Source of the DNA: Hexactinellida sp. DTS-2022
Taxonomy: Eukaryota; Porifera; Hexactinellida
DNA: 64,000 nucleotides
Reading direction: 5' to 3'
Assembly (NCBI GenBank): GCA_028753945.1
Contig: JAPNXP010000008.1
Location: forward strand, 2,914,001-2,978,000
Below the pieces are notes generated by a model. It saw only the letters and a program-made list of their open reading frames with translations, was not told the DNA's origin and did not search any database. Shown piece after piece: positions 21,265-35,400 of this stretch (positions are counted from its first letter, which is position 1; every line of letters begins with the position of its first letter). Position numbers and translations under genes: made by a program.

Positions 21265-21675
21265 AGGGCTGAAACGAATATTCGAAATCTAACGAACGAA
21301 CCTTTTTCTAAACGAACGAATATTCGAATATTCGTTCGTTTGGATGACTAAGCATTAAATCAAATTCTAGAGACAAAATACATTGGAAAATAGGTTTTTG
21401 ATAATGTTACAATGGTATAATAATAGTTACATAGTGTATTATACACAAGTTAACTAATAATCAGCTAGTTTAAGTGGGAATATATATTTACGATATCTCT
21501 AAGCTATACAAAAGTCTTGTTGTTGTCCAAAATTAGTTAACGAATATCCGTTTCAATCTATTATTCGTCCAAACGAATATTCGTTTCGTAACGAATATTC
21601 GTTTGCAAACGAACGAATATTCGTTCAATCATTTCAAACGAATATTCGAATATTCGGTATATTCGTTTCAGCCCT
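21265..21675. mobile_element. MITE with AGGGCTGAAACGAATAT ends, 411 bp
   Basis: Inverted ends AGGGCTGAAACGAATATTCG and the complement of ATATTCGTTTCAGCCCT. Subterminal arrays of CGAACGAATATTCG are self-complementary. ACTAATAATT is repeated at 21255-21264 and 21676-21685, giving a 10-bp apparent target duplication, although the motif is AT-rich and part of the match may be chance. Probably hAT or MULE derived; class uncertain. Confidence 0.75.
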
Positions 21676-22693
21676 ACTAATAATTACTACAAGTTGAAAC
21701 AATAGAATTAGATTTAACACTTTCAAAAGTTTCAATTGAATTGAAGTGTTAGTAAACAAAGGGAATTTGTAACTCAATTGTGGCACTAACGAAACCCAAT
21801 TTAAAAATTCGTGCACTGTGACAAGGTGTAGAACTTAATTCTCTATCGAATGCATATAATTTGAATATTCGCGCACTATTTATTGTGCTTTTTCTAACAT
21901 TAAACAGGCGTAAAATTGTGTCCAAAAAAATGTGATATAATATCGTGACCCCAGGTGCACATCTGTAACCCATGAGACACATTTCCTGAAAATTTGGCCT
22001 TTTAGTTAATTAAACTCTGTTCTGTAGAGAGGATACGGAAGGAAAATAATAACTAACCAAGGCACTGAGATTAGAACTGGGCCACTATACTATAGTATAG
22101 TCGGCACAGTAATAATAAAATCCAAAATTGCAGCTGTGCCGACGCATGTTCCTTTGGTGGCACTATATTTTGGTGGTGGCTTATTGATAGTGCCTCCAAT
22201 GGAACATGCTGTCGGCACAGCTGCAATTTTGGATTTTTTTTTCCGCCATGTCATCATCATTATGAAGGTGTTAAATTATTTCAAAAAGGTGTTTCTGTAG
22301 GCAACGACCCTTAGTGAGTTGTAAATTTCGTTTATGCTCACTTCATTTCAAAGATATTCAAGTTTCAGTAGAATATAATAGCTGATGACTCAGCATTATT
22401 TATGTGAGCTCTGGGTCATCACCCAAAACGAACCGACCCATTTGAATTATATAATTCACAAAATTGTGAAAACACATTTTTTTTACGATGTCATCATCAC
22501 CTCAAGGTGTCAAGACCCACTTTTATAGGTGTTACGTGGCATAAGGATCAATTGATAAATTGGAAGTTTGTTTCTATCTTATTTGATTTCTGAGATTTAT
22601 GATATTTAATTAATTAGTATAAATAATAATTAATATTATTTATTATTTAACACCAATTTCAATGTCAACTTACAATTATTAAATTAAATTATT

Positions 22694-23190
22694 ACTGTGC
22701 CGACTATACTATAGTATAGTGGCCCAGTTCTAATCTTAGTGCTTTGGTATATTATTACTGTGCCGACTATACTATAGTATAGTGGCCCAGTATTGGTCTT
22801 ACTGCTTTGGTTACCGATTATTATTATTATTACTGTGCCGACTATACTATAGTATAGTGGCCCAGTTCTAATCTTACTGCCTTTAATATTATTATTATTT
22901 TTATTATTACTGTGCCGACTATACTATAGTATAGTGGCCCAGTATTAGAATCACTGCCTTTATTATTTTTATTATTATTTACTGTGCCGACACAGTTCTA
23001 ATCTTACTGCCTTTATTTTTACTGTGCCGACTATACTATAGTATAGTGGCCCAGTATTGGAATCACTGCCTTTATTACTGTGCCGACTATACTATAGTAT
23101 AGTGGCCCAGTATTAGAATCACTGCCTTTATTACTGTGCCGACTATACTATAGTATAGTGGCCCAGTATTGGAATCATTATTTTTTTTTT
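22694..23190 (+). repeat. Cluster of eight 35-bp near-palindromes at the inversion junction
   Basis: Copies near 22696, 22754, 22832, 22909, 22981 (lacking the central palindrome), 23022, 23074 and 23134. Unit: ACTGTGCCGA + CTATACTATAGTATAG + TGGCCCAGT, then a short tail ending CACTGCCTTTATT and ATT-type microsatellite. The left block ends and the forward block starts here. It is the largest cluster of this motif in the window. Confidence 0.9.
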
Positions 23191-26100
23191 TTTTTTTTTT
23201 TCTCCGTAGACGGTGCCCTGGCCTGAGCTTTATAGTTGATGGGCTGAAACTTGGCATGTAGATGCGATGGGACCGTCTAATTTGCACCTGGGGTTACGAT
23301 TTTTGATTAACAAATTTTTGACACATCTTTAACACCTTTCAAAATTTGTCTGGTCCATAACTCAAAATATGTTTTACTAAACCCCCAAATTTTATTTCAC
23401 ATTTGGATTCACCATAAAATTCTGCGTCTGATGGGAGAAGAGAACTTTTAATAAAGATTTTTATTTCTGCCACAAATGTGGTTTGAAATTTCTTTGTTTA
23501 CTCACACTTCAATTTCAGTAAAACTGTGAAATCTAATTCCATTTTTCAACTTGTAATAATTATATTGATTTAACTTGTTAAATCTTTCACTATTGTTTCA
23601 ACTTGCGATAATTAAATTGATTCAACTAATAAATTCCAGCTGGCTTCTATTTAATTCTAGTATTACTATACAATGGATTAAATAAATTATAATAATATAA
23701 GGAATTTGTTGACTCAACTCAACCAACCGTGGATAACATTGCTAAAATAAATTCCTGATAATATATTTTATTATCAATACATAATGAATGAATGGCATTA
23801 AACTCTTGATGGTTTATGATAGAAACTAACTTCAAATTTATCTACCGTTCCTTGTAACTCCGACCAATTAACAAATGGTTCTTCACACCTTGGGCGTTGA
23901 TGACTGGGCGAAAAAAAATCCAAAATTGCACCCTGTGCTGACAGCATGCTCCTTTGGAGGCACTATCAATAACCAACCAATAAAATATAGTGCCACCAAA
24001 GGAACATGCGTCGGCACAGGGTGCAATTTTGTTTATATTATTATTATTTTTATTTTTTCTCCGTAGACGGTGCCCTGGCCTGAGCTTTATAGTTGATGGG
24101 CTGAAACTTGGCATGTAGGTGCGTATGGACCGTCTAATTTGCACCTGGGGTTACGATTTTTTATTAACAAATTTTTGACACATCTTTAACACCTTTCAAA
24201 ATTTGTCTGGTCCATAGCTAGAAAAATGTTTTACTAAACCCCCAAATTTTATTTCACATTTGGATCCACCATAAAATTCTGCGTCTGATGGGAGAAGAAA
24301 ATTTGTTAAAATTGGTTTAATTAATGCCATAAATGGGGGTTGAAATTCATTTGTTTACTCAACACTTCAATTTCAATAAAACTGTGAAATCTAATTCCAT
24401 TGTTTCAACTTGTAATAATTATATTGATTTAACTTGTTAAAGCTTTCACTATTGTTTCAACTTGCGATAATTAAATTGATTCAACTTATAAATTCCAGCT
24501 GGCTTCTATTTAATTCTAGTATTACTATACAATGGATTAAATAAAATAATATAATATAAGGAATTTGTTGACTAAACTCAAATCACCGTGGATAACATTG
24601 CTAAAATAACTAACTAATAATATAATTCATTATCAATACATAATGAATGAATGGCATTGAACTCTAGATGGTTTATGATAGAAACAAACTTCAAATTTAT
24701 CTACCATTCCTTGTGACTCGGACCAAATAACAAATGCTTCTTCACACCTTGGGCGTTGATGACTTGGCAAAAAAAATCCAAATTTGCAGCCTGCGCCGAC
24801 AGCATGTTCCTTTGGAGGCACTATCAATAAACAACACAAAAATAGAGTGCCACCTAAGGAACATGCGTCGGCACAGGGTGCAATTTTGGATTTTTTATTA
24901 TTATTATTTTTATTATTTTTTCTCCGTAGACGGTGCCCTGGCCAGAGCTTTATAGTTGATGGGCTTAAACTTTGCATGTAGGTGCGATGGGACCGTCTAA
25001 TTTGCACCTGGGGTAACGATTTTTGATTAAGAAATTTTTGACACATCTTTAACACCTTTCAAAATTTGTCTGGTCCATAACACAAAATATGTTTTACTAA
25101 ACCCCCAAATTTTATTTAACATTTGGATTCACCATAAAATTCCGCGTCTGATGGGAGAAGAAAACTTTCAATAAAGAGTTTTATTTCTGCCATAAATGGG
25201 GGTTGAAATTTCTTTGTTTACTCACACTTCAATTTCAGTAAAAGTGTTAAATCTAATTCCATTGTTTCAACTTGTAATAATTATATTGATTTAACTTGTT
25301 AAATCCTACTCTAGTGATTCAACTTGCGATAATTATATTGATTCAACTTATAAATTCCAGCTGGCTTCTATTTAATTGTAGCATTACTATACAATGGATT
25401 AAATTAAATTAATTTATATAAGGAATTTGTTGACTTTACTCAACTCACCGTGGATAACATTGCTAAAATAAATAACTAATAAATTAATTTATTATCAATA
25501 AGTAATGAATGAATGGCATTAAACTAAAGATGGTTTATGATAGAACCGTTAAGATTTTACATTCCACAACAACGACAGATTAAGTGATTATATTTATTTC
25601 GGCGAGAATATTCTTTTTGCACAATTAATGTACTGAAGTAATTTATTATAATTAATTCCTTTTGTATTTAACTTATAGAATTTTCCAATTGGATTATTGG
25701 GGTTATCGAGTGCGCTGAATTCATATATGATAGTGAAATTCGATTTAAATTAATAATAAGTGCAAATAATTGAACTTTATTTATTTTGCTGTACATAATA
25801 ATGGTGTTAAATTATTAATTTATTAATTAAATATATATATTAATTAGGTAAATTTCATTAATCTCAGAGATGATACAAGATAGAAACAAACTTTCAATTT
25901 ATCAATTGGTCCTTATGCCAGGTACCACCTATACAAGTGGGTCTTGACACCTTGAGGTGATGATGACATCGTCAAAAAAATGTATTTTCACAATTTTGTG
26001 AATTAAATAATTCGCATGGGTTGGTTGGAGTTGGGTGAATACCCAACACGCACTTTAAAAATGCTGAGTCATCACAGATTATATTCTACTGAAACTTGAA

Positions 26101-29100
26101 TATCTCTCAAATGAAGTGAGCTAAATGGAAACTTCCACCACTCTAAGGGTCGTTGCATACTGAAACACCTTTCTGAAATATTTTAACACCTTCATAGTGA
26201 TGATGACTAGGCGAAAAAAAAAATCCAAAATTGCAGCTGTGCCGACAGCATGTTCCTTTGGAGGCACTATCAATAAACAACCACCAAAATATAGTGCCAC
26301 CAAAGGAACATGCGTCGGCACAGCTGCAATTTTGGATTTTTTTTATTATTATTTCTCCGTAGCAGGTGCCCTGGCCACACCTGTATACATAGAGGGCTGA
26401 AACTTGGCATGTAGATTCGGAGTCGACGTCTAATTTGCACCTGGGGTTACGATTTTGTATTAACAAATTTTTGACACATCTTTAACACCTTTCAAAATTT
26501 GTCTGGTCCATAACTCAAAATATGTTTTACTAAACCCCAAAATTTTATTTCACATTTGGATTCGCCATAAAATTCTGCGTCTGATGGGAGAAGAAATTTT
26601 TCAATAAAGGGGTCAATTTCTGCCATAAATGGGGGTTGAAATTTCTTTGTTTACTGACACTTCAATTTCAGTAAAGTGTTAAATCTAATTCTATTGTTTC
26701 AACTTGTAATAATTATATTGATTTAACTTGTTAAAACCTACTCTAGTGATTCAACTTGCGATAATTATATTGATTTAACTTATAAATTCCAGCTGGCTTC
26801 TATTTAATTCTAGCATTACTATACAATGGATTAAATTAAATTAATTTATATAAGAATTTGTTGACTTTACTCAACTCACCGTGGATAACATTGCTAAAAT
26901 AAATAACTAATAATTTAATTTATTATCAATAAGTAATGAATGGCATTAAACTAAAGATGGTTTATGATAGAACCGTTAAGATTTTACATTCCACAACAAC
27001 GACAGATAAAGTGATTATATTTATTTCGCGAGAATATTCTTGCACAATTAATGTACTGACGTAATTTATTATAATTAATTCCTTTTGTATTTAACTTATA
27101 GACGGTTCCAATTGGGTAATTGGGGTTATCGAGTGCGCTGAATTCAAATATGATAGTGAAATTCGATTTAAATTAATAATAAGTGCAAATAATTGAACTT
27201 AATTTATTTTGCTGTATATAATAATGGTGTTAAATAATAAATAAATAAATTAAATATTTATACTAATTAGATAAATTTCATTAATCTCAGAGATGATACA
27301 AGATAGAAACAAACTTTCAATTTATCAATTGGTCCTTATGCCAGGTACCACCAATACAAGTGGGTCTTGACACCTTGAGGTGATTATGACATGGTCAAAA
27401 AAATGTATTTTTACAATTTTGTTAATTCGATATTTAAAATGGGTTAGTTGATGTTGGGTGATGACCCAACACACACATAAAAAATGCTGAGTCATCAGCT
27501 ATTATATTCTACTCAAACTTGAATATCTCTAAAATGAAGTGAACTAAATGGAAACTTCCGCCACTCTAAGGGTCGATGCCTTCTGTAACACCTTTTGATA
27601 TATTTTAACACCTTCATAGTGATGATGACATGGCGAAAAAAAATCCAAAATTGCAGCTGTGCTGACAGCATGTCCCATTGGAGGCACTATCAATAAACCA
27701 CCACCAAAATATAGTGCCACCAAAGGAACATGCGTCGGCACAGCTGCAATTTTGGATTTTTTATTTCTCCGTAGCAGGTGCCCTGGCCAGACCTTTATAC
27801 ATTGAGGGCTGAAACTTGGCATGTAGGTTCGGAGTGACCGTCTAATTTGCACCTGGGGTTACGATTTTTGATCAAATAATTTTAACACCTATTTAAACTA
27901 ATTATGGCTATTACATGAAATCATACCTTGTGAATTTGATAAAATTTTCATATTGGATAGCTAATTTAATTCTACACCTTTTGGAAAATAAAAAATAAAA
28001 AACTTTACGTTAATATATGCCACAAATCGGGGTTTAAATTTCTTTGTTTACTCACACTTCAGTTTCAGTAAAACTGTTAAATCTAATTCCATTGTTTCAA
28101 CTTGTAATAAATATATTGATTAAACTTGTTAAATCTTACACTATTGTTTAAACTTGCGATAATCATATTGATTCCACTTGTGAAATCGAGTTGGCTTATA
28201 TTTAATAATTGAAAAACTAAGATTTTACATTCCATAACAACAACAGATTATGTGATTATATTTACTTCTGCGTGAATATTCTGCACAATGGATACACTGA
28301 CATAATTAATCGCTCTGTCTTTAACTTATAGAGACTGTTCCAATTAGATTATTGGGGTTATCGAGTGTGCGAATTGAAATTTGATAGCCAAATTAATTAA
28401 TTTATTATTTATGGCAAAATAATTTAAATTAATTATTGTAAGTTGACATTGAAATTGGTGTCATATTAAAATAATATTAATAAATATTTATACTAATTAA
28501 TTAAATATCATAAATCTCAGAGATCATAGAAGATAGAAACAAACTTTCAATTTATCAATTGGCCCTTATGGCACGTGCCACCTATACAAGTGGATCTTGA
28601 CACCTTGAGGTGATGATGACATCGTCAAAAAAATGTGTCTACAATTTTGTGAATTATATATATCGAATGAGTTGGTTGGTGTTGGGTGATCACCCAACAG
28701 GCACATAAAAAATGCTAACTCATCACCTATTACATTGACTGAAAACTTGAATAACTCTGAAATGAAGTGAGCTAAAACGAAACTTCCACCACTCTAAGGG
28801 TCGTAGCCTTCTGAAACACCTTTCTGAAATAATTTTACACCTTTATAGTGATGATGACATTGCGAAAAAAAATCCAAAATTGCAGCCTGTGCCGACAGCA
28901 TGTTCCATTGGAGGCACTATCAATAAACCACCAACAAAATATAGTTCCACCAAAGGAACATGCGTCGGCACAGGCTGCAATTTTGGATTTTTTTTTTTTC
29001 TCCGTAGACGGTGCCCTGGCCACAGCTTTATAGTTGATGGGCTTAAACTTTGCAAGTAGGTGCGATGGGACCGTCTAATTTGCACCTGGGGTAACGATTT

Positions 29101-30919
29101 CTGATTAAGAAATTTTTGACACATCTTTAACACCTTTCAAATTTTGTCTGGTCCATAACTCAAAAATTCTTTTACTAAACCCCCAAATTTTATTTCATAT
29201 TTGGATTCACCATAAAATTCTGCGTCTGATGGGTGAAGAAAATTTTCAATAAATGGTTTAATTTCTGCCATAAATGGGGGTTGAAATTTCTTTGTTTACT
29301 CACATTTCAATTTCAGTAAAAGTGTTAAATCTAATTCCATTGTTTCAACTTGTAATAATTATATTGATTTAACTTGTTGAATCCTACTCTAGTGATTCAA
29401 CTTGCGATAATTATATTGATTCAACTTATAAATTCCAGCTGGCTTCTATTTAATTGTAGCATTACTATACAATGGATTAAATTAAATTAATTTATATAAG
29501 GAATTTGTTGACTTTACTCAACTCACCGTGGATAACATTGCTAAAATAAATAACTAATAAATTAATTTATTATCAATAAGTAATGAATGAATGGCATTAA
29601 ACTAAAGATGGTTTATGATAGAACCGTTAAGATTTTACATTCCACAACAACGACAGATTAAGTGATTATATTTATTTCGGCGAGAATATTCTTTTTGCAC
29701 AATTAATGTACTGACGTAATTTATTATAATTAATTCCTTTTGTATTTAACTTATAGAATTTTCCAATTGGATTATTGGGGTTATCGAGTGCGCTGAATTC
29801 ATATATGATAGTGAAATTCGATTTAAATTAATAATAAGTGCAAATAATTGAACTTTATTTATTTTGCTGTACATAATAATGGTGTTAAATTATTAATTTA
29901 TTAATTAAATATATATACTAATTAGGTAAATTTCATTAATCTCAGAGATGATACAAGATAGAAACAAACTTTCAATTTATCAATTGGTCCTTATGCCAGG
30001 TACCACCTATACAAGTGGGTCTTGACACCTTGAGGTGATGATGACATCGTCAAAAAAATGTATTTTCACAATTTTGTGAATTAAATAATTCGCATGGGTT
30101 GGTTGGAGTTGGGTGAATACCCAACACGCACTTTAAAAATGCTGAGTCATCACAGATTATATTCTACTGAAACTTGAATATCTCTCAAATGAAGTGAGCT
30201 AAATGGAAACTTCCACCACTCTAAGGGTCGTTGCATACTGAAACACCTTTCTGAAATATTTTAACACCTTCATAGTGATGATGACTAGGCGAAAAAAAAT
30301 AATCCAAAATTGCAGCTGTGCCGACAGCATGTTCCTTTGGAGGCACTATCAATAAACAACCACCAAAATATAGTGCCACCAAAGGAACATGCGTCGGCAC
30401 AGCTGCAATTTTGGATTTTTTTTATTATTTCTCCGTAGCAGGTGCCCTGGCCACACCTGTATACATTGAGTTCTGAAACTTGGCATGCAGGTGCGGAGTG
30501 ACCGTCTAATTTGCACCTGGGGTTACGATTTTTGATCAAATAATTTTAACACCTATTTAAACTAATTATGGCTCATAACATGAAATAATTAATATTGAGC
30601 TTGATAAAATTTACATATACGGAAATAGAATTAATTTCTACACCTTTTGGCAATTCACGAATGTTCAATTTAGCATAGCTTTGTGCCATAATTGGGGTGC
30701 CAATCTCCTGTGTTTCCTCACACTTGAGATTCAGTAAAACTGTTAAATCTAATTCTATTGTTTCAACTTGTAATAATTATATTGAATCTAATTCTATTGT
30801 TTCAACTTGTAATAATTATATTGATTTAACTTGTTAAATCTTACTCTATTGATTCAACTCGCGATAATTATATTGATTTAACTTATAAATTCCAGCTGGC
30901 TTCTATATAATTGTAGTAT

Positions 30920-31115
30920 TACAGTGCCGACTATACTATAGTATAGTGGCCCAGTATTGGAATCACTGCCTTTATTATTATTATTATTTTTTTACTGTGC
31001 CGACTATACTATAGTATAGTGGCCCAGTATTGGAATCACTGCCTTTATTTTTACTGTGCCGACTATACTATAGTATAGTGGCCCAGTATTGGAATCACTG
31101 CCTTTATTATTATTA
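30920..31115 (+). repeat. Three 35-bp near-palindromes
   Basis: Copies near 30921, 30994 and 31053 of ACTGTGCCGACTATACTATA ... CCCAGTATTGG, separated by ATT microsatellite and followed at once by a CCGTAG block. They have the same position in the unit as elsewhere, but here the upstream sequence is unit body (AATTGTAGTATTAC) rather than a hairpin. Confidence 0.85.
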
Positions 31116-32397
31116 TTTTTATTATTTTTTTTTTTTTTCTCCGTAGACGGTGCAATGGCCAGAGCTTAATTGTTGATGGGCTGAAACTTGGCATGTAGGT
31201 GCGATGGGACCGTCTAATTTGCACCTGGGGTTACGATTTTTTATTAACAAATTTTGGACACATCTTTAACACCTTTCAAAATTTGTCTGGTCCATAACTC
31301 AAAATATGTTTTACTAAACCCGCAAATTTTATTTCATATTTGGATTCACCGTAAAATTCTGCGTCTGATGGGAGAAGAAATCTTTCAATAAGGGGTTTAA
31401 TTTCTGCCACAAATGGGGGCTTAAATTTCTTTGTTTACTCACACTTCAGTTTCAGTAAAGTGTTAAATCTAATTCCATTGTTTCAACTTGTAATAATTAT
31501 ATTGATTTAACTTGTTAAATCCTACTCTAGTGATTCAACTTGCTATAATTATATTGATTTAACTTGTGAATTCAAGCTGGCTTCTATTTTGCAATTGAAA
31601 ATTAAGATTATATATTTCATAACAACGACATATTATGTGATTATATTTACTTCTGCGAGAATATAATTGCACTGTTAATATACTGACGTAATTAATTATA
31701 AATAATTCAGTTTGTATTTAACTTATATAGAAGCTTCCAATTTGTATATTAGAGGTTATCGAGTGTGCGGAATTGAAATTTGATAGATAAATTAATTAAT
31801 TAATTATTTATAACAAAATAATTGAACTTAATAATTGTATGTTGACATTGAAATTGGTGTCATATTATAAATAATATTAATAATTATTTATACTAATTAA
31901 TTAAATATCATAAATCTCAGAGATCATAGAAGATAGAAACAAACTTTCAATATATCAATTGGTCCTTATGACACGTGCCACCTATACAAGTGGGTCTTGA
32001 CACCTTTAGGTGATGATGACATCGTTAAAAAAATGTGTTTTTACAATTTTGTTAATTCGATATTTAAAATGGGTTAGTTAATGTTGGTTGATGACCCAAC
32101 ACCCACTTAAAAAATGCTGAGTCATTACAGATTATATTCTACTGAAACTAGAATATCTCTTTAATGAAGTGAGCTGAATGGAAACTTCCACCACTCTAAA
32201 GGGTCGTTGCCTTCTGAAACACCTTTCTGAAATAATTTAACACCTTCATAGTGATGATGACTGGGCGAAAAAAAATCCAAAATTGCACCCTGTCTGACAG
32301 CATGCTCCTTTGGAGGCACTATCAATAACCAACCAATAAAATATAGTGCCACCAAAGGAACATGCGTCGGCACAGGGTGCAATTTTGGATTTTTTTT

Positions 32398-32455
32398 TTA
32401 CTGTGCCGACTATACTATAGTATAGTGGCCCAGTATTGGAATCACTGCCTTTATT
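32398..32455 (+). repeat. Single 35-bp near-palindrome after hairpin
   Basis: One copy between the hairpin at 32275 and the CCGTAG block at 32467. Confidence 0.85.
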
Positions 32456-35400
32456 ATTATTTTTTCTCCGTAGACGGTGCCCTGGCAAGAGCTTTAGAGT
32501 TGATGGGCTAAAACTTGGCATGTAGGTGCGATAGGACCGTCTAATTTGCACCTGGGGTTACGATTTTTGATTAACAAATTTTTTACACATCTTTAACACC
32601 TTTCAAAATTTGTCTGGTCCATAACTCAAAAATTGTTTTACTAAACCCCCACATTTTATTTTATATTTGGATTCACCATAAAATTCTGCGTCTGATGGGA
32701 GAAGAAACCTTTCAATAAAGGGGTCAATTTCTGCCATAAATGGGGGTTGAAATTTCTTTGTTTACTCACACTTCAATTTCAGTAAAGTGTTAAATCTAAT
32801 TCCATTGTTTCAACTTGTAATAATTATATTGATTTAACTTGTTAAATCCTACTCTAGTGATTCAACTTGCGATAATTATATTGATTCAACTTATAAATTC
32901 CAGCTGGCTTCTATTTAATTGTAGCATTACTATACAATGGATTAAATTAAATTAATTTATATAAGGAATTTGTTGACTTAACTCAACTCACCGTGGATAA
33001 CATTGCTAAAATAAATAATATATAATTTAATTTATTATCAATAAGTAATGAATGAATGGCATTAAACTAAAGATGGTTTATGATAGAAACGTTAAGATTT
33101 TCATTGTACAATAACGACAGATTAAGTGATTATATTTATTTTTGCGAGAATATTCTTGCACAAATAATGTACTGACGTAATTAATTATAATTAATTCCTT
33201 TTGTATTTAACTTATAGAAGTTTCTAATTGGATTATTGGGGTTATCGAGTGCGCTGAATTCAAATATGATAGTGAAATTCGATTTAAATTAATAATAAGT
33301 GCAAATAATTGAACTTTATTTATTTTGCTGTACATAATTATGGTGTTAAAATATTAATTTATTAATTAAATATTTATACTAATTAGCTAAATTTCATTAT
33401 TCTCAGAGATGATACAAGATAGAAACAAACTTTAAATTTATCAATTGGTCCTTATGGCACGTACCACCTATACAAGTGGGTCTTGACACCTTGAGGTGAT
33501 GATGACTTCGTCAAAAAAATGTATTTTACAATTTTGTGAATTAAATAATTCGCATGGGTTGGTTGGAGTTGGGTGAATACCCAACACGCACTTTAAAAAT
33601 GCTGAGTCATCACAGATTATATTCTACTGAAACTTGAATATCTCTCAAATGAAGTGAGCTAAATGGAAACTTCCACCACTCTAAGGGTCGTTGCCTACTG
33701 AATCACCTTTCTGTAATAATTTAACACCTTCATAGTGATGATGACATGGCAAAAAATATCCAAAATTGCAGCAGTGCTGACAGCATGTTCCTTTGGAGGC
33801 ACTATCAATAAACCACCACCAAAATATAGTGCCACCAAAGGAACATGCGTCGGCACAGCTGCAATTTTGGATTTTTATATTATTATTATTATTATTTTTA
33901 TTTTTTCTCCGTAGACGGTGCCCTGGCCTGAGCTTTATAGTTGATGGGCTGAAACTTGGCATGTAGGTGCGTATGGACCGTCTAATTTGCACCTGGGGTT
34001 ACGATTTTTGATTAACGAATTTTTGACACATCTTTAACACCTTTCAAAATTTGTCTGGTCCATAACTCAAAATATGTTTTACTAAACCCCCAAATTTTAT
34101 TTCACATTTGGATTCACCATAAAATTCTGCGTCTGATGGGAGAGGAATATTTTCAAAAATAAGTTTAATTTCTGCCATAAATGGGGTTTGAAATTTCTTT
34201 GTTTACTCGCACTTCAATTTCAGTAAAAGTGTTAAATCTAATTCTATTGTTTCAACTTGTAATAATTATATTGATTTAACTTGTTAAATCTTACTCTATT
34301 GTTTCAACTTGCGATAATTAAATTGATTCAACTTTTAAATTCCAGCTGGCTTCTATTTAATTCTAGTATTACTATACAAAGGATTAAATAAATTATAATA
34401 ATATAAGGAATTTGTTGACTCAACTCAAACAACCGTGGATAACATTGCTAAAATAAATTACTAATAATATAATTTATTATCAATACATAATGAATGAATG
34501 GCATTAAACTCTTGATGGTTTATGATAGAAACTAACTTCAAATTTATCTACCGTTCCTTGTAACTCCGACCAATTAACAAATGGTTCTTCACACCTTGGG
34601 CGTTGATGACTTGGCGAAAAAAAATACAAAATTGCAGCCTGCGCCGACAGCATGTTCCTTTGGAGGCACTATCAATAAACAACACAAAAATATAGTGCCA
34701 CCAAAGGAACATGCGTCGGCACAGGCTGCAATTTTGTATTTTATTTTTTCTCCGTAGACGGTGCCCTGGACTTAGCTTTATAGTTGATGGGCTGAAACTT
34801 GGCTTGTGGGTGCGATGGGACCGTCTAATTTGCACCTGGGGTTACGATTTTTGATTAACAAATTTTTGACACATCTTTAACACCTTTCAAAATTTGTCTG
34901 GTCCATAACTCGAAATATGTTTTAATAAACCCCAAAATTTTATTTAATATTTGGATTCATCTTAAAATTCTGCGTCTGATGGGAGAAGAAAATTTGTTAA
35001 AATTGGTTTAATTTCTGCCATAAATGGGGGTTGAAATTCCTTTGTTTACTCAACACTTCAATTTCAATAAAACTGTGAAATCTAATTCCATTGTTTCAAC
35101 TTGTAATAATTATATTGATTGAACTTGTTAAATCTCTCACTATTGTTTCAACTTGCGATAATTAAATTGATTTAACTTATAAATTCCAGCTGGCTTCTAT
35201 TTAATTCTAGTATTACTATACAATGGATTGAATATAATATAATAATATAAGGAATTTGTTGACTAAACTCAAATCACCGTGGATAACATTGCTAAAAAAA
35301 TTAACTAATAATATAATCTATTATCAATACATAATGAATGAATGGCATTAAACTCAAGATGGTTTAAGATAGAAACTAACTTCAAATTTATCTACCGTTC

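Larger units (their letters stand above)
18167..22690 (-). repeat. Tandem array, left block, reverse-oriented units (B type)
   Basis: Array units run opposite to the central block. Large hairpins lie at 18167-18290, 19614-19728 and 22120-22234. Unit landmarks appear as complements: CACCTCAAGGTGTCAAGACC, ACTCGATAACCCC, AGTTTGTTTCTATCTT. Junction blocks near 19500-19590 and 21950-22040 are B type (CCCCAGGTGCACATCTGTAAC with CCATGAGACAC). A non-unit interval with a MITE interrupts it at about 20452-21690. Non-coding: the protein-like translations come from the palindrome. Confidence 0.85.
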
